DNA of 64,000 nt from Plantago ovata (GCA_028274465.1 CM051458.1:87998085-88062084), one strand, 5' to 3'; counted from the first letter of the stretch, positions 13,112-26,412 are shown. Notes: a model not told the origin generated them from the letters alone. Numbers and translations are program-made.

Positions 13112-13673
13112 TGCAACACTTGATGGAGGATAAATTGTAAATATATAAGTTGAATTGAATGGTGTTCTTGCCTTGGACTTGAACAAATGTTTGCCAAAGA
13201 TTGTTCTCATTCACCTTTATTTTCAAGGCCGAAGATGGTTTGTTTGTAAACTGACAAATTATTAGTGCTTGTTTTTTCTCCTTTTCCCTCGCCAGGAATG
13301 TTGTAAAATATTCTGTAACTTATAGTAACTTTACAAGGTATGTTGTGAAATGTGAATAGAATAAGCACTTTATGAATTAGATCCTTGCAATTATAGACTG
13401 ATTTATTTTTCACTTTGCAAAAACTCATTCTCACCTGGCGAAGAATAGCTTACAATTTATATGAACGGAAACAAAAGAACTAAAACCGCAAGGACCAAAT
13501 TGGAAATTTCAAATTTGCCGAAAGCTCGCGATATAAATAAAGCTCTGTTTCTGGAAAAATCTAAGCAATCAAAGATTGTTCCAGAAACGAAAACCTCAAA
13601 TCGCCATTTTGATTTGATTTCATCATCATCTCTATTTATACTTCTTCAATCAATAACACATAAAACTGGAAAT

Positions 13674-13994
13674 ATGTTTTTCTTCTTCGTTGGTGGATTA
13701 GAGCAGCAAGCTCGCCAGGTACTGAAGAGCGGCGTCGGGCGTTGCATAGCGTGCGGATCACGCGCCGATCTCGTCGAGTACGACAAAGTTCTGAAGCTAT
13801 TCTTCGTGCCGGTGTGGCGGTTTCCTGGTAAGGAGCCAGTCATGCGCTGCCAAAACTGCAACCTATTCTTCCCTCAGTTACTATCTCCGCCGCCGTCTTC
13901 GGCGGAGGAGCTTGTGGATTTGCGGTGTCGGTCGTGTTCTCAGGCGGTGGACCCTGGGTTTAGGTTTTGCCCCTTTTGTGGTTCTTCACTCTGA
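13674..13994 (+). CDS. Compact zinc-ribbon protein, intronless
   Basis: It encodes 106 residues from the ATG at 13674. The frame is open further upstream, but MFFFFVGGLEQQ is the likely N-terminus because related plant proteins start this way and the upstream part is low-complexity. Four CxxC pairs are visible: C24/C27, C59/C62, C85/C88 and C99/C102 (CPFCG). This is enough for two zinc sites, as in the zinc-ribbon family. A short hydrophobic start is followed by a charged linker with VPVWRFPGKEPV. The molecular role is unknown to me. The gene starts about 560 bases after the FBP7 stop on the same strand, and its coding part is much more GC-rich than its flanks. TAA-rich sequence after 14030 probably forms the 3' end. 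Confidence 0.85.
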   Translation: MFFFFVGGLEQQARQVLKSGVGRCIACGSRADLVEYDKVLKLFFVPVWRFPGKEPVMRCQNCNLFFPQLLSPPPSSAEELVDLRCRSCSQAVDPGFRFCPFCGSSL

Positions 13995-14683
13995 AATTAA
14001 TTACTGTTTAGAGAGACTTGTAGTTGTACATGTAAATATTAATTAGTAATAATAATTAATAAAGCTTTTTCTCTGAATTATTTGTGCTTACTGGTTACTG
14101 CATTTAGCAAATCTGAATGGAACTGAACTTAACTTATTTGTGTTTTTCAGACGAAAACAACGATAATGTAGCCTTTTGTGATTAGACAGTTTTGTGATTT
14201 TCTGAAGAAACATTTTGAAGTGCAGTTCTCCATAGCCAGAAGGACCAAAACAAGAAATTGAGAACATTGATTTTTCATATTAACAGCCAAACCATGATTG
14301 ATTGTGATACATCTGATTCCTTCTGTTACAAATTACAAGGTAAAAAGATGAGCACAAAGAGCACATGTTGGATTTTCTTTTTTGTTACCAGAGACAAGGG
14401 GTAAGAATTTGCAGGGATTGTAACAAGACTGTACACCAAAACTCTTATGCTAAAAAACTAACATGTGCACAGTTAATTCCTATAATGAGGGATGTGATGA
14501 TGGTGATCAATGAGACCCTCCATTTTGTTTTCCAGCTCCGATGAGTGAGTTCTTGATCTTCCGTTTGTATTTCTGTGATGAATTTGTCGAAGATTCAAGG
14601 AACTGATCGTTTTTTCAGGTGAAGGCACTCTTGTGGGTAGTTAAAAGAACAAAAAGGAAATGAATTTATTTGGGAATGGGTTT
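13995..14683. other. Convergent 3' flanks of the zinc-ribbon and CAO genes
   Basis: Both neighbours end into this interval, so it should contain two 3' UTRs. I see no coding sequence, RNA gene or repeat structure. Confidence 0.4.
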
Positions 14684-17600
14684 CTATGATGATTCGGTTG
14701 AGGTTGATCTTTCAGAATCGTTTTCCAATGAATCTCTCCATAGCCGGTATCTTACACCCAGCTTATCATATGCCACTGGCCAATTCCAGATGTTTGCCCC
14801 ATTGATCATCCGTTCCTGTTGCCCAAGTACAAGCCTCAAATCCTCATTCAAAACCTGCACATACAAGCAGAGATCAGAATCTGTTGATAATCAATATGTT
14901 TAGATGAAACAGAAACTGAAATCTATCAATATGTTTAGTTGTTTACCTGTTCAGCAAAATGTCTCCAGAGGTGTTCCATGAAAGGAACATGCTTCAATAT
15001 TGGAGCGAAATCCAGTGACATTCTGTATAACAACCGTGTCTTTTGTCTTGATGAAGGCAGGCAAACATGCAGTTGGTGGAGATGTGTCGAGCATTCTCTT
15101 GTAGTTTGGCCTTCTAACTTACCGGGTTTTGAGATTCCAATGGTTGAAAGTACCATACATGGGGGACGGAATTCCATGTCAATTGGATATGGATCCCACG
15201 ATCCTTGCAGACCGGATGCAGGTGTCAAGAATTTCACCAAGCTAAGAATAAGACAAGCAGCAAAGAGACAGGTAAGTTTATTTTTTCGCGATTTACTTGT
15301 TACTGCATTATATCTCCAGTTTTACTGAAAAGTTGATACTGAGAGTTTGTACGAGATCAACGAAATAACAAACCTTGGGACACTCCATCCTTTGGCAAAT
15401 GTAGATGTGTGGGTAAAAGGAGCATGTGCAAGGTCCAAAAGGTTGTCAAGCAGTAGACCATGTTCTACTGGAAGTTCCATAACAATCTGCATTTTCGCAG
15501 GACTGAAATAGTAAGAACATAGAGCGCTGTACATCTATATACTATATAATGAAGCGCAATCAGTGAAAAGATATTCATATAATGTTCAACAAACCTCAGC
15601 ATGTATTTGAAATCCAGATGGAGGTAGTAAAGATGGAATGTTTGCTGTAGGGGGGTCATCACCTGGCCAAATCCATATCATCCCCTCCTGCTCGAAGCAA
15701 GGTAATGCTTTGATCTTCACGTTAACAAATTTAGTCGATGGCATCTTCTCACATTTACCATCAGTCGAGTATTCCCATCCTACATTTGTCATTATGTGAG
15801 AGAAAATGAGTTCCATGACATAGTAGAGGCATACAACAATATTCTCTCATACTAGTCCGCAAAAAGTTTGGATTTTTGTAAAGTGATCAATTGAAGTAGT
15901 ATCAGGAGAAGTGACTTTTAGAAGGATCTGGTCAGTGTTTTCTGAGAACAGCGGAAAGAGCTGCTTCAAGAGATCAGCTTTTTCCATATTTTAAGCTGGA
16001 AATTGTCAGAAGCTGATTTTGCAAGCACTTTTCACAGTGATTTCATGATAAGTGTAAACATTTCACATTTCACAAATAGATTTTGCAACCAGCCACTAAT
16101 TACAATTTCCAAGAGTGTTTTGAGAATCTCACCATGGTACGGGCATTGTATTCGACCCTCAGTAACAGTACCCAAGTCAAGTGGGCAGGCCCTGTGAGCA
16201 CAAGTATTCTGGACACACCCAGGTTTGCCATCCTTCCCGCGAAACAAAACCCAAGGTTGTTCAAAGCAATCTATCGGGACCTGAAAGAAAAATAACCAAA
16301 CTATGAGATGCAAAAAAGGGAACACTCGAATGGCAAAATAACAAAACGAAGCTAATGCAAGCTTTTCAAAATTTTGATATTTGTTCTGGATGATTTTAAA
16401 ACTTAAGCTCACAATCAGCTGGAAAGGCTTACCATAGTATCATCCTTCAAGTCTGCAGTGAAAGCTACAGGGTACCAGAAGTTCTTCAAGCGCGGATGGT
16501 AAGGTTGGACAGGACCAGACACATTAAGCCTTTTTTGGCGCGGTCTGTTCTTCAAGGTGCTGCTAGACTTTTGGGAAGTACTTGGAGTAGCGGGTAACAA
16601 GTCAGGTAACTCTGTTGATTTTGTGTCTTGCAGTATCTTATCATTAACCAATGTTTCCATGTATGCAAGCTTGTCCAAGGCAGTTGATACCCTTGCTTCT
16701 GATATATGTACCTTTATATGTTGCAAGATTCCAACAATGTTCAGTAACTATCAAACACCTTCATCTTTCTTAAATCAAATTTGATGAACTATCAAGATTC
16801 CAATATATAGTCCAGTAAATATCTACACTCTAGCTATACCTGATTGTGAGCCTGTGACAGTTCATCTTGTAATTCTGCGAGTTCTTTCCTAAGAGTTCCT
16901 ATGGATTTGAATTCACGGGCAAGAGGGTTTAATACTTCCACGACCTGCATTGAAATTTTGTCAACACCCAAAGTTAACGAGATGAATACATGTATAACAA
17001 GGGCTTCCAAGAATCTTGAAGCATAACAAGAATAACTTGGCCTATTTCTCATCATTTTTGTTATCATTGCACATCAGACTTTGATAGAATTCTAACTTAG
17101 ATGCACCCTCAACGAAATAAATGACCAAACTCTAAGAGAGGCTTGAAGGAGGCACACAAAAATATATGAACCTTTTCGTGCAGGAGCATGATGGCGAGAA
17201 CATCCTGTCGAGCTTTCCAATCACAGTATTGAATATCATACCGAGCCACCTCTAAAGCTTGATTAACATCCAGAAATTTGCCTTTATACTGGGGCACCTT
17301 GGATCGTGGATCTTCTACCTCAAAAAGTGTTGTCCATGGGGCTTTTCTTTCAACCAAACCACCTTCATCACTAATAATCGCAAACACTCTAAATCCTCCC
17401 CTGACACCCTGTGAAGTCAAAAAAGATTTGAGCTTAGCATATTTCTCATCTACAAACATAGACATTCCTGTCTGAAACAAGTAATACATTTTCAATACAC
17501 ATCACATGTAGCAGTAACCTAACCAACCAAGCCATCTTATTTCTCTGTCTAGCATCACCTTGTCAACTAAATCAGTTTACATGATGCCAAATCTTAACTG

Positions 17601-18329
17601 GAAAATAAGCCAACTTATCAGTTTTTATTTCCATTTTACTATACTAAATATCAGCTACCTTACTAGATAGTTTTAGTAATCCAACTACAGTATTCTACAA
17701 CAAGTTGATCCATCCCAATGATGAAAAGCTTCCAATACTCTTCTTCTGATGAATGTTATAAGTGTATATGCAAAAAACGCCACAGCCAGGCAGAAACAGG
17801 ACGCACATATCCGACACTATTCCAAAACAACATGCTTATAAAACTTTCTTCCAAAGTCACTTAACTACCCATAAGAGTATTAGTATAAGACAGATACATA
17901 TGAACTAACCTAAAAGCCCCTATCTTTGATATCCCTACAGCAATTTATGGAAAAATTTCCACTACTCAATGCACTCTAAGTACTAGAATCCTCTTCACAT
18001 TGATTAGGCAAATTTTACATTTTCAGCAAAGCAGCTTTGATCAAAGTTTCCAGTTTCCACTATCAATTTTAAGCTTTTAACTACCTAACTGTAAAGAAAC
18101 AAACTCAACTGATATCTACACAACAAGCATGATCAAGAAGCAAGGCAATCCCATACTCAAGAAATAAGCCGGAAACTACAAATTCAACTCTAACTTAATA
18201 AGAAAACAAAAACAGAATCAAGAAAGAGCAAAACAGGAAAGAAAAAGGTACCCTTCTGTTGGAAAACTTGTTGGAACGGCAAAAAGAGATAGGAAGAGAA
18301 AGAGCAGCAGCAGTAGCAATGGCGTTCAT
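14684..18329 (-). CDS. CAO: Chlorophyllide a oxygenase, plastid precursor
   Basis: Nine exons on the minus strand join in frame: 18329-18252, 17471-17172, 16944-16840, 16711-16433, 16280-16133, 15779-15595, 15486-15374, 15241-14947 and 14854-14684. They encode 557 residues. The enzyme converts chlorophyllide a to chlorophyllide b in the plastid. The N-terminus ([16 protein letters not shown]) looks like a transit peptide. The regulatory A domain contains [10 protein letters not shown] at about 115-124, matching the known Clp-dependent degron. A coiled linker follows ([18 protein letters not shown]). The Rieske [2Fe-2S] ligands are C281, H283, C300 and H303 (CAHRACP, CPYHG). The mononuclear iron site is [13 protein letters not shown] with D383, H386 and H391. 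All key residues are present and no frame damage is seen. The last exon ends in an acidic, Ser-rich tail. Confidence 0.97.
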
Positions 18330-18512
18330 GGCCAGACAACAGAGACCGGGTTAGAAATGGATGTGTAAAACCGGGTCCGGGTCAAAGAAGAAAGAGAAGA
18401 GAAGAGAAAAAAACAGGGAATTGTTTAGAAAGAGAGATTTAATTTTTTTTCTTGATAAGAGAATAGGTTGGTATCATTCGGGTGCGATCTCAGCTCACCT
18501 GCCATAGACAGC

Positions 18513-18518
18513 CACGTG
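18513..18518. promoter_or_regulatory. G-box core upstream of CAO
   Basis: A CACGTG hexamer, in the context GCCACGTGG, lies about 185 bases upstream of the CAO start codon. G-boxes bind bZIP and bHLH factors, including light-signalling ones, and occur in many chlorophyll genes. That it regulates CAO is an inference from position only. Confidence 0.4.
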
Positions 18519-20379
18519 GAATTTCATGGGTCCTGTTCTCTTTGATTTACCAGTGGCTGTTAATTTTCCAGAGACTGATATTCTAAATTGAAATTGGAGT
18601 ATTCAAATTTATAAGCGGGTTGAATTGAATGTGGTGTGCTGGACTTGTCATCTTCTGTGACTGGGGGTTCTCATATCTGTGTGCTCATATCTTCACTGGC
18701 CAGCTCGGATATTGGAGATATCTTCTTCTATCTGTTTCTTCATATTTTCTTCTTTTTCTTTATGCTTCTGGTTTCTTTCAGCCACTTATCTCATCACATG
18801 TCATATACTCATATTTCCTTTGCAATATTTGGATTTTAACCAACACTTACAGCATTAAATGAAGTCTCTTTGATAACTATACGGATTAACACTCGTTGTT
18901 AAAATGTTCGATATATCACAATTGTCATCTATTTTTTTTAGTTACAAATTTCACCAATTTTATACGTAAAATCAACCTAATTTTAATTTAGAATCACATT
19001 ATCAGTCGTCTGTGCTATATAGTAATTGTAATCATAATTAGATATCACCACGCAGTTCATCAAAGTCATAACTCATACGTATCCAATTTCGGTCTACTAG
19101 TACTTGACTATGACGGACTTAACCTTCTACCACTATCTATTGCCTAGTACCCATTCTTTCGGTGGTGCAACTTCGCCTTCCACTTCCAATTCAGCCAGGG
19201 TCGCCACACTTTCCCTAATGTTAACAAAAAACGACCATAGCGGAGGAGTATATAAAAGCAAGACCATAATCGTTAACAAAAACTACTAGTTCCAACTTGA
19301 AATGCACTCGAATTAGCACAAAGTCAAGCCTCCAATTCCTTCTATCATAAACTAGACCATATTATCAGTATAAGCTTTTTCGGGGGAAAATTAAAGATTG
19401 AAGATTTAGAAGATGAAGTCGCGAAAAATGAAGTCATCACAATTTCGGTCTCAAAATAGGCCGAACGAAATTAAATTGGGCTGGGTCTTAAGCCCACATA
19501 TATATGGGGGAAGTAGTGCTGGACTGAGTCCACTATGATGTGACCAGAGTTTTGAAAAATCTCAACTCCTAAATTCCTAACAGACACAACATGGGCTTTA
19601 AGTACTTCTGATTAGATGGATACATCATGTAGATCTGCTGAGAAATTGGGAGAGACTAGAACATTACCATGGATACAGAACGAGATATAACAAGTTGCTC
19701 TTTTTAGCTACAAAATATCATAAATCTACAAAATCGCACTCCAAGAGAGGATGTTGGAGTAGCTGAGTGGTAAGGGCACTGCAGTAACACATGAGAGGTC
19801 AGGGCAGAGGCATAATGTGGTATAGCATAAGAGCCATGTGTAATCATGAATTATGGAAAATGTTACATATAAATTTCTTTTTGCAAATACTAAGGGGGCA
19901 GGGGGCAGACACCCAACTATGCACCCCCTGGTTCCACCCCTGTAGGCATGTTTATTAAATATTGATTTCTTATGTGTTTGTAATGGAAAATCTTGATGAA
20001 TTTGCAGAGTTATAATTTTGAGTCCAGCGGTTCATAATGCGCCACTGTAGACTCTTTTCGACGAAATGGACAAGGGAAAGATCGTACGTTGTTTTGCTGT
20101 ACTTTGAGTTGGGGACAAGTAGAAAAACTACAAAGTAAAATGAACCAAGAAAACATAGTTACTCGTGGCTAAGTTATAGACTCTCAAAATGCAAATAATC
20201 CTATCCACATCACTTGCATTTGTGTGACTGACAAACTCTCACAAGATTTTGGAGTGAAATAAACCATATCAACACACTCTACACATAAAATTCTCCAGAT
20301 TTCAGCATTCAATTTCATTAGCATCTTCTCAACAAGACTAAGTTAGGTAGCAATAAACCTTAGCCATACAAAAACAAAC
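18519..20379. other. Intergenic region between the divergent CAO and PSBS genes
   Basis: I see no intact gene in this region. Near 19750-19950 there is a degenerate transposon-like block. It starts with AGCTGAGTGGTAAGGGC, which resembles a pol III box A, and ends in a GGGGGCAGGGGGCAGAC and CCCCCTGGTTCC region, but it lacks a clear box B. The last 300 bases before 20380 should carry the PSBS promoter and 5' UTR, and no individual motif there was convincing. Confidence 0.4.
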
Positions 20380-22036
20380 ATGGCTCAAACAATGCTGCTC
20401 TCTGCCAATGCATCTGCACATCTCAAGTCAGAACAGCCATTGATCCAATCTCTTAGACCGAAGCCATTGTCACATTTCCTTTTGCCTCCCAGAACTAAAG
20501 TTTATCGTTCTCGTTCTCTATCCACTACTACTTTTGCTCTCTTCAAGTCTAAAACCAAGGCTCCTAAGGTGACAGACATTCATTCATTCTATAAATTAAT
20601 TGTTTCTTGTTTTGTTTTCATTTTTTTCTTAAATGTTTGTTTATTGGATTGATCAGGCCCCTGTAGTTAAGGAAAAGGTAAAGGTTGAAGATGGAATCTT
20701 CGGGACATCTGGTGGAATTGGTTTCACAAAGCAAAATGAGCTCTTTGTTGGTCGTGTTGCCATGATTGGTTTTGCTGTAAGCTTCTTCATTTCTCAACCC
20801 CTCTAAAGCATTAGTTTTCGAACTAGCTTAGTTCTTGTGATGGGGTTCTATCAATATACAGATATTCTATACGTGACATAAGTGTAAAATATATATGATA
20901 TTAATTACTAGTTACCAAAACCGTTTGAAATTGGTATTTGATAATGTAACTGATCACAAAGTAATTGATGATTGATAAACTAGCTTATATTTCAGTGGAT
21001 TTGTTTTTAGTGAATTAGGAGTAGTTTATAAGTTACTAGCTAGATATTTACTTAACAGACTTCGTTTTATAAACGATCAAAAAATGGCATGTACCTTAGG
21101 TGATAACCTAACGCTAAACATGGACTAATGGTTGTAAAAACTACTACTACTACTACTACTATCAAGGCCTTGACTTTGAGTTGGCCTATTTGATATCTCG
21201 AACTTGCCACTTGTGTGTTTTGATGTTCAAGTTATTAGAAATAACCTGTGATTTGGAAATGGAATTATGTGGCTGCAGGCATCCTTGTTAGGAGAAGCAG
21301 TAACAGGGAAGGGTATTTTGGCTCAACTCAACCTGGAAACTGGAATTCCGATCTTTGAAGCCGAGCCTCTTCTCCTATTCTTCATCTTGTTCAACCTTCT
21401 TGGTGCCATTGGAGCCTTGGGAGACCGTGGTCGGTTTGTTGATGAACCAACTGGACTTGACAAGGCTGTTATAGCCCCTGGAAAAGGGTTCAGGGCTGCT
21501 TTGGGTCTTGGATCTGGTACCATAACTTTCCCTTTAATTTTCCTGTTTTCAGTTAGTCTTGATTAAAAGTTCCGTAAACAATCTGCAGGTACTTCATGTT
21601 AGCCTAAACCAGTTCTACATTGACTTGGTGTTTGAAATTCGGCCACACTGTCAGTGTGGATGAATTTCGACCACAGGGTATATATGTATATGTTAGAACA
21701 GCCTTAGTAACAACTTCCCACAAAATTCCTGAATATCATGCCTAATAGAGAACCCTCTGTATTGACTTGACTTTACTATCTGAAACAGGTCCATTGTTTG
21801 GATTCACAAAGGCGAATGAGCTATTCGTTGGAAGGTTGGCTCAGTTGGGAATTGCCTTCTCTATCATTGGAGAAATTGTCACTGGCAAAGGAGCTTTGGC
21901 ACAACTAAACGTCGAGACAGGAGTTCCCATTGGCGAACTGGAGCCACTGTTGTTATTCAACATAGTGTTTTTCTTCGTCGCAGCCATCAACCCCGGAACT
22001 GGAAAGTTTGTCACCGATGAAGAAGAAGAGGATTAA
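20380..22036 (+). CDS. PSBS: Photosystem II 22 kDa protein PsbS, plastid precursor
   Basis: Four exons (20380-20568, 20657-20776, 21279-21516, 21789-22036) join in frame and encode 264 residues. PsbS senses thylakoid lumen acidity and triggers energy-dependent quenching of excess light (qE, the NPQ4 locus of Arabidopsis). Residues 1 to about 60 are a Ser/Thr/Arg-rich transit peptide, followed by ALFKSKTKAPK. The mature part shows the internal two-fold repeat of the family: GFTKQNELFVGRVAMIGFA with LNLETGIPIFEAEPLL, then GFTKANELFVGRLAQLGIA with LNVETGVPIGELEPLL. Four membrane helices are expected. Acidic residues in the two lumen-side loops (FEAEP, GELEP) are kept, consistent with the proton-sensing glutamates. 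The C-terminus is acidic (DEEEED). No anomaly is seen. Confidence 0.97.
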
Positions 22037-23596
22037 ATTTTTCATGTATGCTTTTTAATTAAGAGTGTAAAGGACTACAATGTAGCAGTAATTTGTTAGT
22101 GTATGATGATTTTGTGTGGTCCAAAATAATACTTCCTCTTTCTTTACAAACTTCCTAGGAACTATGACTTTTGACCACGTATAGCTTTTAAATTAAACTG
22201 TATCAATATAAATTAAAAGTTGATTATAAAAATATACTCTATTTAATTTCATAATATAATTTTATAATCTAGGGAATCGAAGAATTCCGTAAAAAAGAGC
22301 TCTTTGTTCTACCCTTTCAGCCAACAAGAGTTATATTTCTCTAATATAATTTAGGAGTTATGCATGAATAATCCCCTTGAAAAGTTTGTAAAGAAATGGA
22401 GGAACGTAACCATGCATAAATTGGTCCTCAAGTTGTAAAAAGTAAAAAACTATGAAAATGATGCATAGTCGGCCTAGACATGCGAAAGTGCGAAATATTG
22501 TAGGATTATTCCCCGAATGATCAAGCTTTCTCCCAGGGTTAAATCCACTTTCTGTTCAAAACAGGATACAACGACTCAGTTTAGTTCTCTTATTTGGACC
22601 AAAAAACCACGCATGCATATATGGATACCGTATCAACAAACTTAACAAAATAGCCCTTAGTTCTTTAACTTTTGACAAGGTGTTGTATACTAAAAGTAGG
22701 ATCAAGACTGACAAAACCAAAGACCGGAAGATGATTCTGGACTAAATATTATTATTGAATACAAAGTTTTCACAAAGTATTGTAAAAGTATTAAAAATAT
22801 TTTTGAAATATTGAAAATATAACAACAGAAACACAATAACTTAAATTATCCTACAAAGAGAATAAATTGTGCTAGACAGCAATGGTATCACGTCTCAAGG
22901 AATTCACCACTTGTAGTGTTGTGCACTTGTGTGTGATGGACTGATGGTACAGGTCTTGGTAATCATGTACAAAGAGGTGGAATAGCATTTATTAACACAT
23001 GGATGGTTGATGTTGGGGGTTATATCTAGCTCATACCCTCTCTACCTCCACTAGATTGTTAATTATTTCTATTATCGTTAACGTTCTATGAACCCACGAA
23101 TTAATGAACACAACATTAATTCAACAAACTTATTAGAGGAAACAATCCAAAGCAAACCACTCTAACAATATATATACATACTACAATTAATTCTACAATT
23201 CAACATCTCGGTTTATTAGATTTTAGGGGCGTAACCACTTTAACAATCTCTAATAGAAAATGTGAAATACACGGAAACCACATCCTCTATCAGTGAGTGT
23301 CGTATGGTTAACTCCCTATCATCTAAACAAGGCAACGGGGGCATGGGATCGGAGAAATATTTGAGATTTGTCGATATGTTAAACAATGTAAGTAATTTTT
23401 TTTTTTTGCATAGTATAGAAAAAATAATAAATAAGTGGTAGTAAAATCTTAAACGTCCTTTGTAAGAATCAAAATAAATCATACTCTACTTCAATTAGCT
23501 CCATTTCCAAAATTACAGTACTAACTGCAACAATATATAATCGGAATCCCCCCTTTCGCTCACCCACAAACAGAGGAACTACTGAACCGAAGCTCC
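22037..23596. other. Intergenic region after PSBS
   Basis: The first 100 bases are the likely PSBS 3' UTR. Around 22125-22300 there is a Stowaway-like fragment whose interior (GACCACGTATAGCTTTTAAA) resembles the MITE at 35841-36075. I see nothing else that is supportable. Confidence 0.4.
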
Positions 23597-25149
23597 ATGG
23601 AGAACAATTGCAGAGCTCTACAGAAAATGCCAGCCGGAGCGGGAGAAGATGGGGTAAGTACCTTTAATTACATTTTAGGGCTTCCACTTTCTCTATCACA
23701 TGAAATTCTCTCCAGGCTCCCTATCAAAGATATCAGAAGCTGTAGATCTGTCTGCCAATCATGGCGTAAACTCATCTCCGATCCCGAGTTCTCTGTCTTT
23801 TATGCCAAGTACTCGAAACATACGCCTCTCTTGTATTTCCGTATCGATCCAGTCGAGTCTCTGTATCATCTCTACTTGTTTGAAATTCCTCACAATGGTG
23901 GTGAAGATGATCACTTGCGAACTCGAATTATACCGTATTCAATCCCTGGTTGGTTTGATGAGTAACCTGGTTATGGTGCTGAACATAACAATGTGTTGCG
24001 ATTTCGAAGGATGCTAGAACGTCTCCCTGATTCGTTCTCTAGTTTCACTGTTATCGGCTCGTGCAGTGGTTTCATATGCTTGAAAAAACAGCATCAGAGG
24101 CATGATACTGTTTACGTTACTAATCCAATTATGGGAAATCGAGATATGGTTACACTTCCATAAGTGGCTACTGAGGAAGATGTGAGATACTTTTTCGGTT
24201 TCACTCAGGATAGGATTAAGGTGCTCAGATACGTTCTGGAGTTGAAAGAACGGTCTAGATGATGTGAGATTGTACATTTGATCTTGCTAACGAAGAGCCT
24301 GGTCGAATTCCAGCACCACCTAAGGTTGCTTTGGTTAAGGAGTTTGTGGAGATGAGGGCATTGAACAATCGGTTCAGCTTGATCAACTACTATGGTAACT
24401 GTCTTTCGAGGAACTACGATGGTAAAGATACGCCTGAGATTACTATATGGACTATGCAAGAGTATGGAGTCGCAGGGTCTTGGACCAAAGATGTGATACT
24501 GAAGAGCAGCATATCTAGAAAGGAATTCAAAAATATTGCAGTATCACAAGATGGGAACCTCGTCTTTGCAGATTCAGATCTCTTTGTGAATTCTCTCTAC
24601 TCCTATGATGTTCATCAGAAGACGGGTACTAAGATTGCGAAACTCACTTCTCTACAGATGGAGGCCAACTACTTTTACCCGTATGCTCCAAGCTTTTATC
24701 TTCGTGCAGACAGACAGTACTGTCACAGGGATGCTGGAGAGTGTTCCGGCAAGAGTGACATGGAGCAAGAATGACGGGAAGCTACTCGTGGGATGGAGCT
24801 GTCACATGATCAGGGCAGCTTTGTCTCTCCTTTTGATTAGTTTTCAGAAACTCTGCTGCTTTAAGTTATTGCGTTTTGGACCAAAGATGTGATACTGAAT
24901 ATGAATATGACAGCATCACATGATGGGATCATGGTCTTTGCAGATTCAGATCATTCCATTGTGAAATCTATCCACTCCTATGATGTTCATCAGAAGAAAG
25001 GTTCTAAAATTGCGGAATTTACCTCCATACACTTGGCGCCTTACTTTCACTCATATTCTCCAAGCTTTTATCTTCGTGCGGATAAGTGGTTGTCACGAGG
25101 ACGCTGGAGAGTCTTCTGACAAGAGTGATGTCGAGCAAGAATGACTGGG
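23597..25149 (+). pseudogene. Decayed F-box gene with duplicated 3' part
   Basis: The frame opens with an F-box-like stretch (LPLSLSHEILSRLPIKDIR, then CRSVCQSWRKLISDPEF) after the ATG at 23597. This is the type found in plant F-box proteins with a kelch-like or associated C-terminal domain. The frame is broken by TAA at 23963 and again at about 24160, although the same frame keeps coding-like sequence between them (FSSFTVIGSCSGFICLKKQ). It then shifts near 24260 into another frame that continues to about 24770 (GSWTKDVILKSSISRKEFK, LYSYDVHQKTGTKIAKLTS). A second copy of this C-terminal part follows at about 24876-25149 (DVILNMNMT, IHSYDVHQKKGSKIAEFTS). With two stops and a frameshift, a full-length product is not possible. 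A short F-box peptide could still be made. Confidence 0.8.
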
Positions 25150-26412
25150 TAATTGGCAGGCACCATAGAGGACACCTGCAGCTTGTGGCTCATTTCGGTT
25201 ATTTTTATAAACTCTGCTTTAGTGCTTTATATTATTGTGTTTTGGCCCTGCATGGGATTTTAGAACTATTTGGTTGCTTTGTTCTAGAACTCATGATTCT
25301 CTATAGGTTTTATATACATCTCTCAGACTCGTGTGTTCCGCTCCTGTTTTGGAGTTTTTCCCTCAATTTATTGCTGGATTAGTCCCTAGTGTGTGCTGTG
25401 ACACATCTGCCAAGTAGATATTCTTTGTTTACACAGCTTCTGCATTAGTTGGCTTCATAACAGTTTCGCCTGGAAAAAATTATGAACTTTGTCACCTAGT
25501 GGACCTAATTGATGAATTTCGGCTCTTACCAAAAGCTCACTATCTTCAACTATTGAAAAAGTCGGAATATGACTTAAACATGACAGAAATCAACTAAGAA
25601 GTTGAAATGCAATTTTACATCCCCATAGGCATTTGAAAAATACCATATATACAAATATTCCTGTCGTCTCCTTTGTATGAATTGTGGTTCCTAGGTTGCC
25701 TCTGATTTTAATTACAAATTACTATAGATGATGGCTTAGGCTACACGTCACTTGCTTTTACCAACCAGAAGTGGAAGACAATGTAATATGATCAATTCTA
25801 GGACTGTAATCTGTGAAACACAAACCATTCATGAAGCGTTGGCCTTTTGGTTATTGGTGTCTCGGTTTCATCCTTTATCGAACTCGATCATTCAATCCAA
25901 TTTATCTCATCTTTTTTTCCAGTTTGAACATTTAAATATGAGTTTGGTAGAATGATTTCATAGGTCATGATGTGATCAATCCCAGTTAACATGATTAACG
26001 GTTGTCAGTGAAACTGGATTACTGGAGATTGGATGGCTAAGATCATTTAAGCAATTACTTGAGCCTACATATTTCGGTAGGAATAAGTTAAAGAGTAGTA
26101 TGGAGTTTTCAGTTCAGCTGCATATGGTTTTCAGTTCAGCTACATACTTGAGCCTACATATCACTAATCCTACACGTCACAATTACCAGTCATGTATTAC
26201 ATGCATTCGTTACGTGCGAGTTGAATGGTCGACAGAAGTCACAGAACAATATCCTTATAGATCGTAAGTTTGTAACAATTAATTGATCATGCAGTATCGA
26301 ATTCTAAACATTATATACTATTTCTATATACTCAGTATATAGTTAATCGAAATAAAGTGTGAGCATCCAATTCTAAAGGCCATTATTTGGAATTTAAATT
26401 AATTTATGACGA
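25150..26412. other. Intergenic DNA
   Basis: I see no credible gene, RNA gene or complete transposable element in this stretch. A short direct repeat (TTTTCAGTTCAGCTGCATA / TTTTCAGTTCAGCTACATA) lies near 26107-26145. Confidence 0.35.

Noticed and set aside
13646-13861. Minus-strand open frame over the zinc-ribbon gene
   Set aside because: It is an antisense shadow of the plus-strand frame, which has paired CxxC motifs and normal codon use.
19750-19950. A second tRNA-derived SINE
   Set aside because: A box A-like word is present, but I could find neither a box B nor a target-site duplication, so it is noted only as a degenerate repeat.
23655-23685. Possible intron GTAAGT…TTTTAG in the F-box pseudogene
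   Set aside because: At about 31 bases it is too short for a plant intron, and the frame is open through it.
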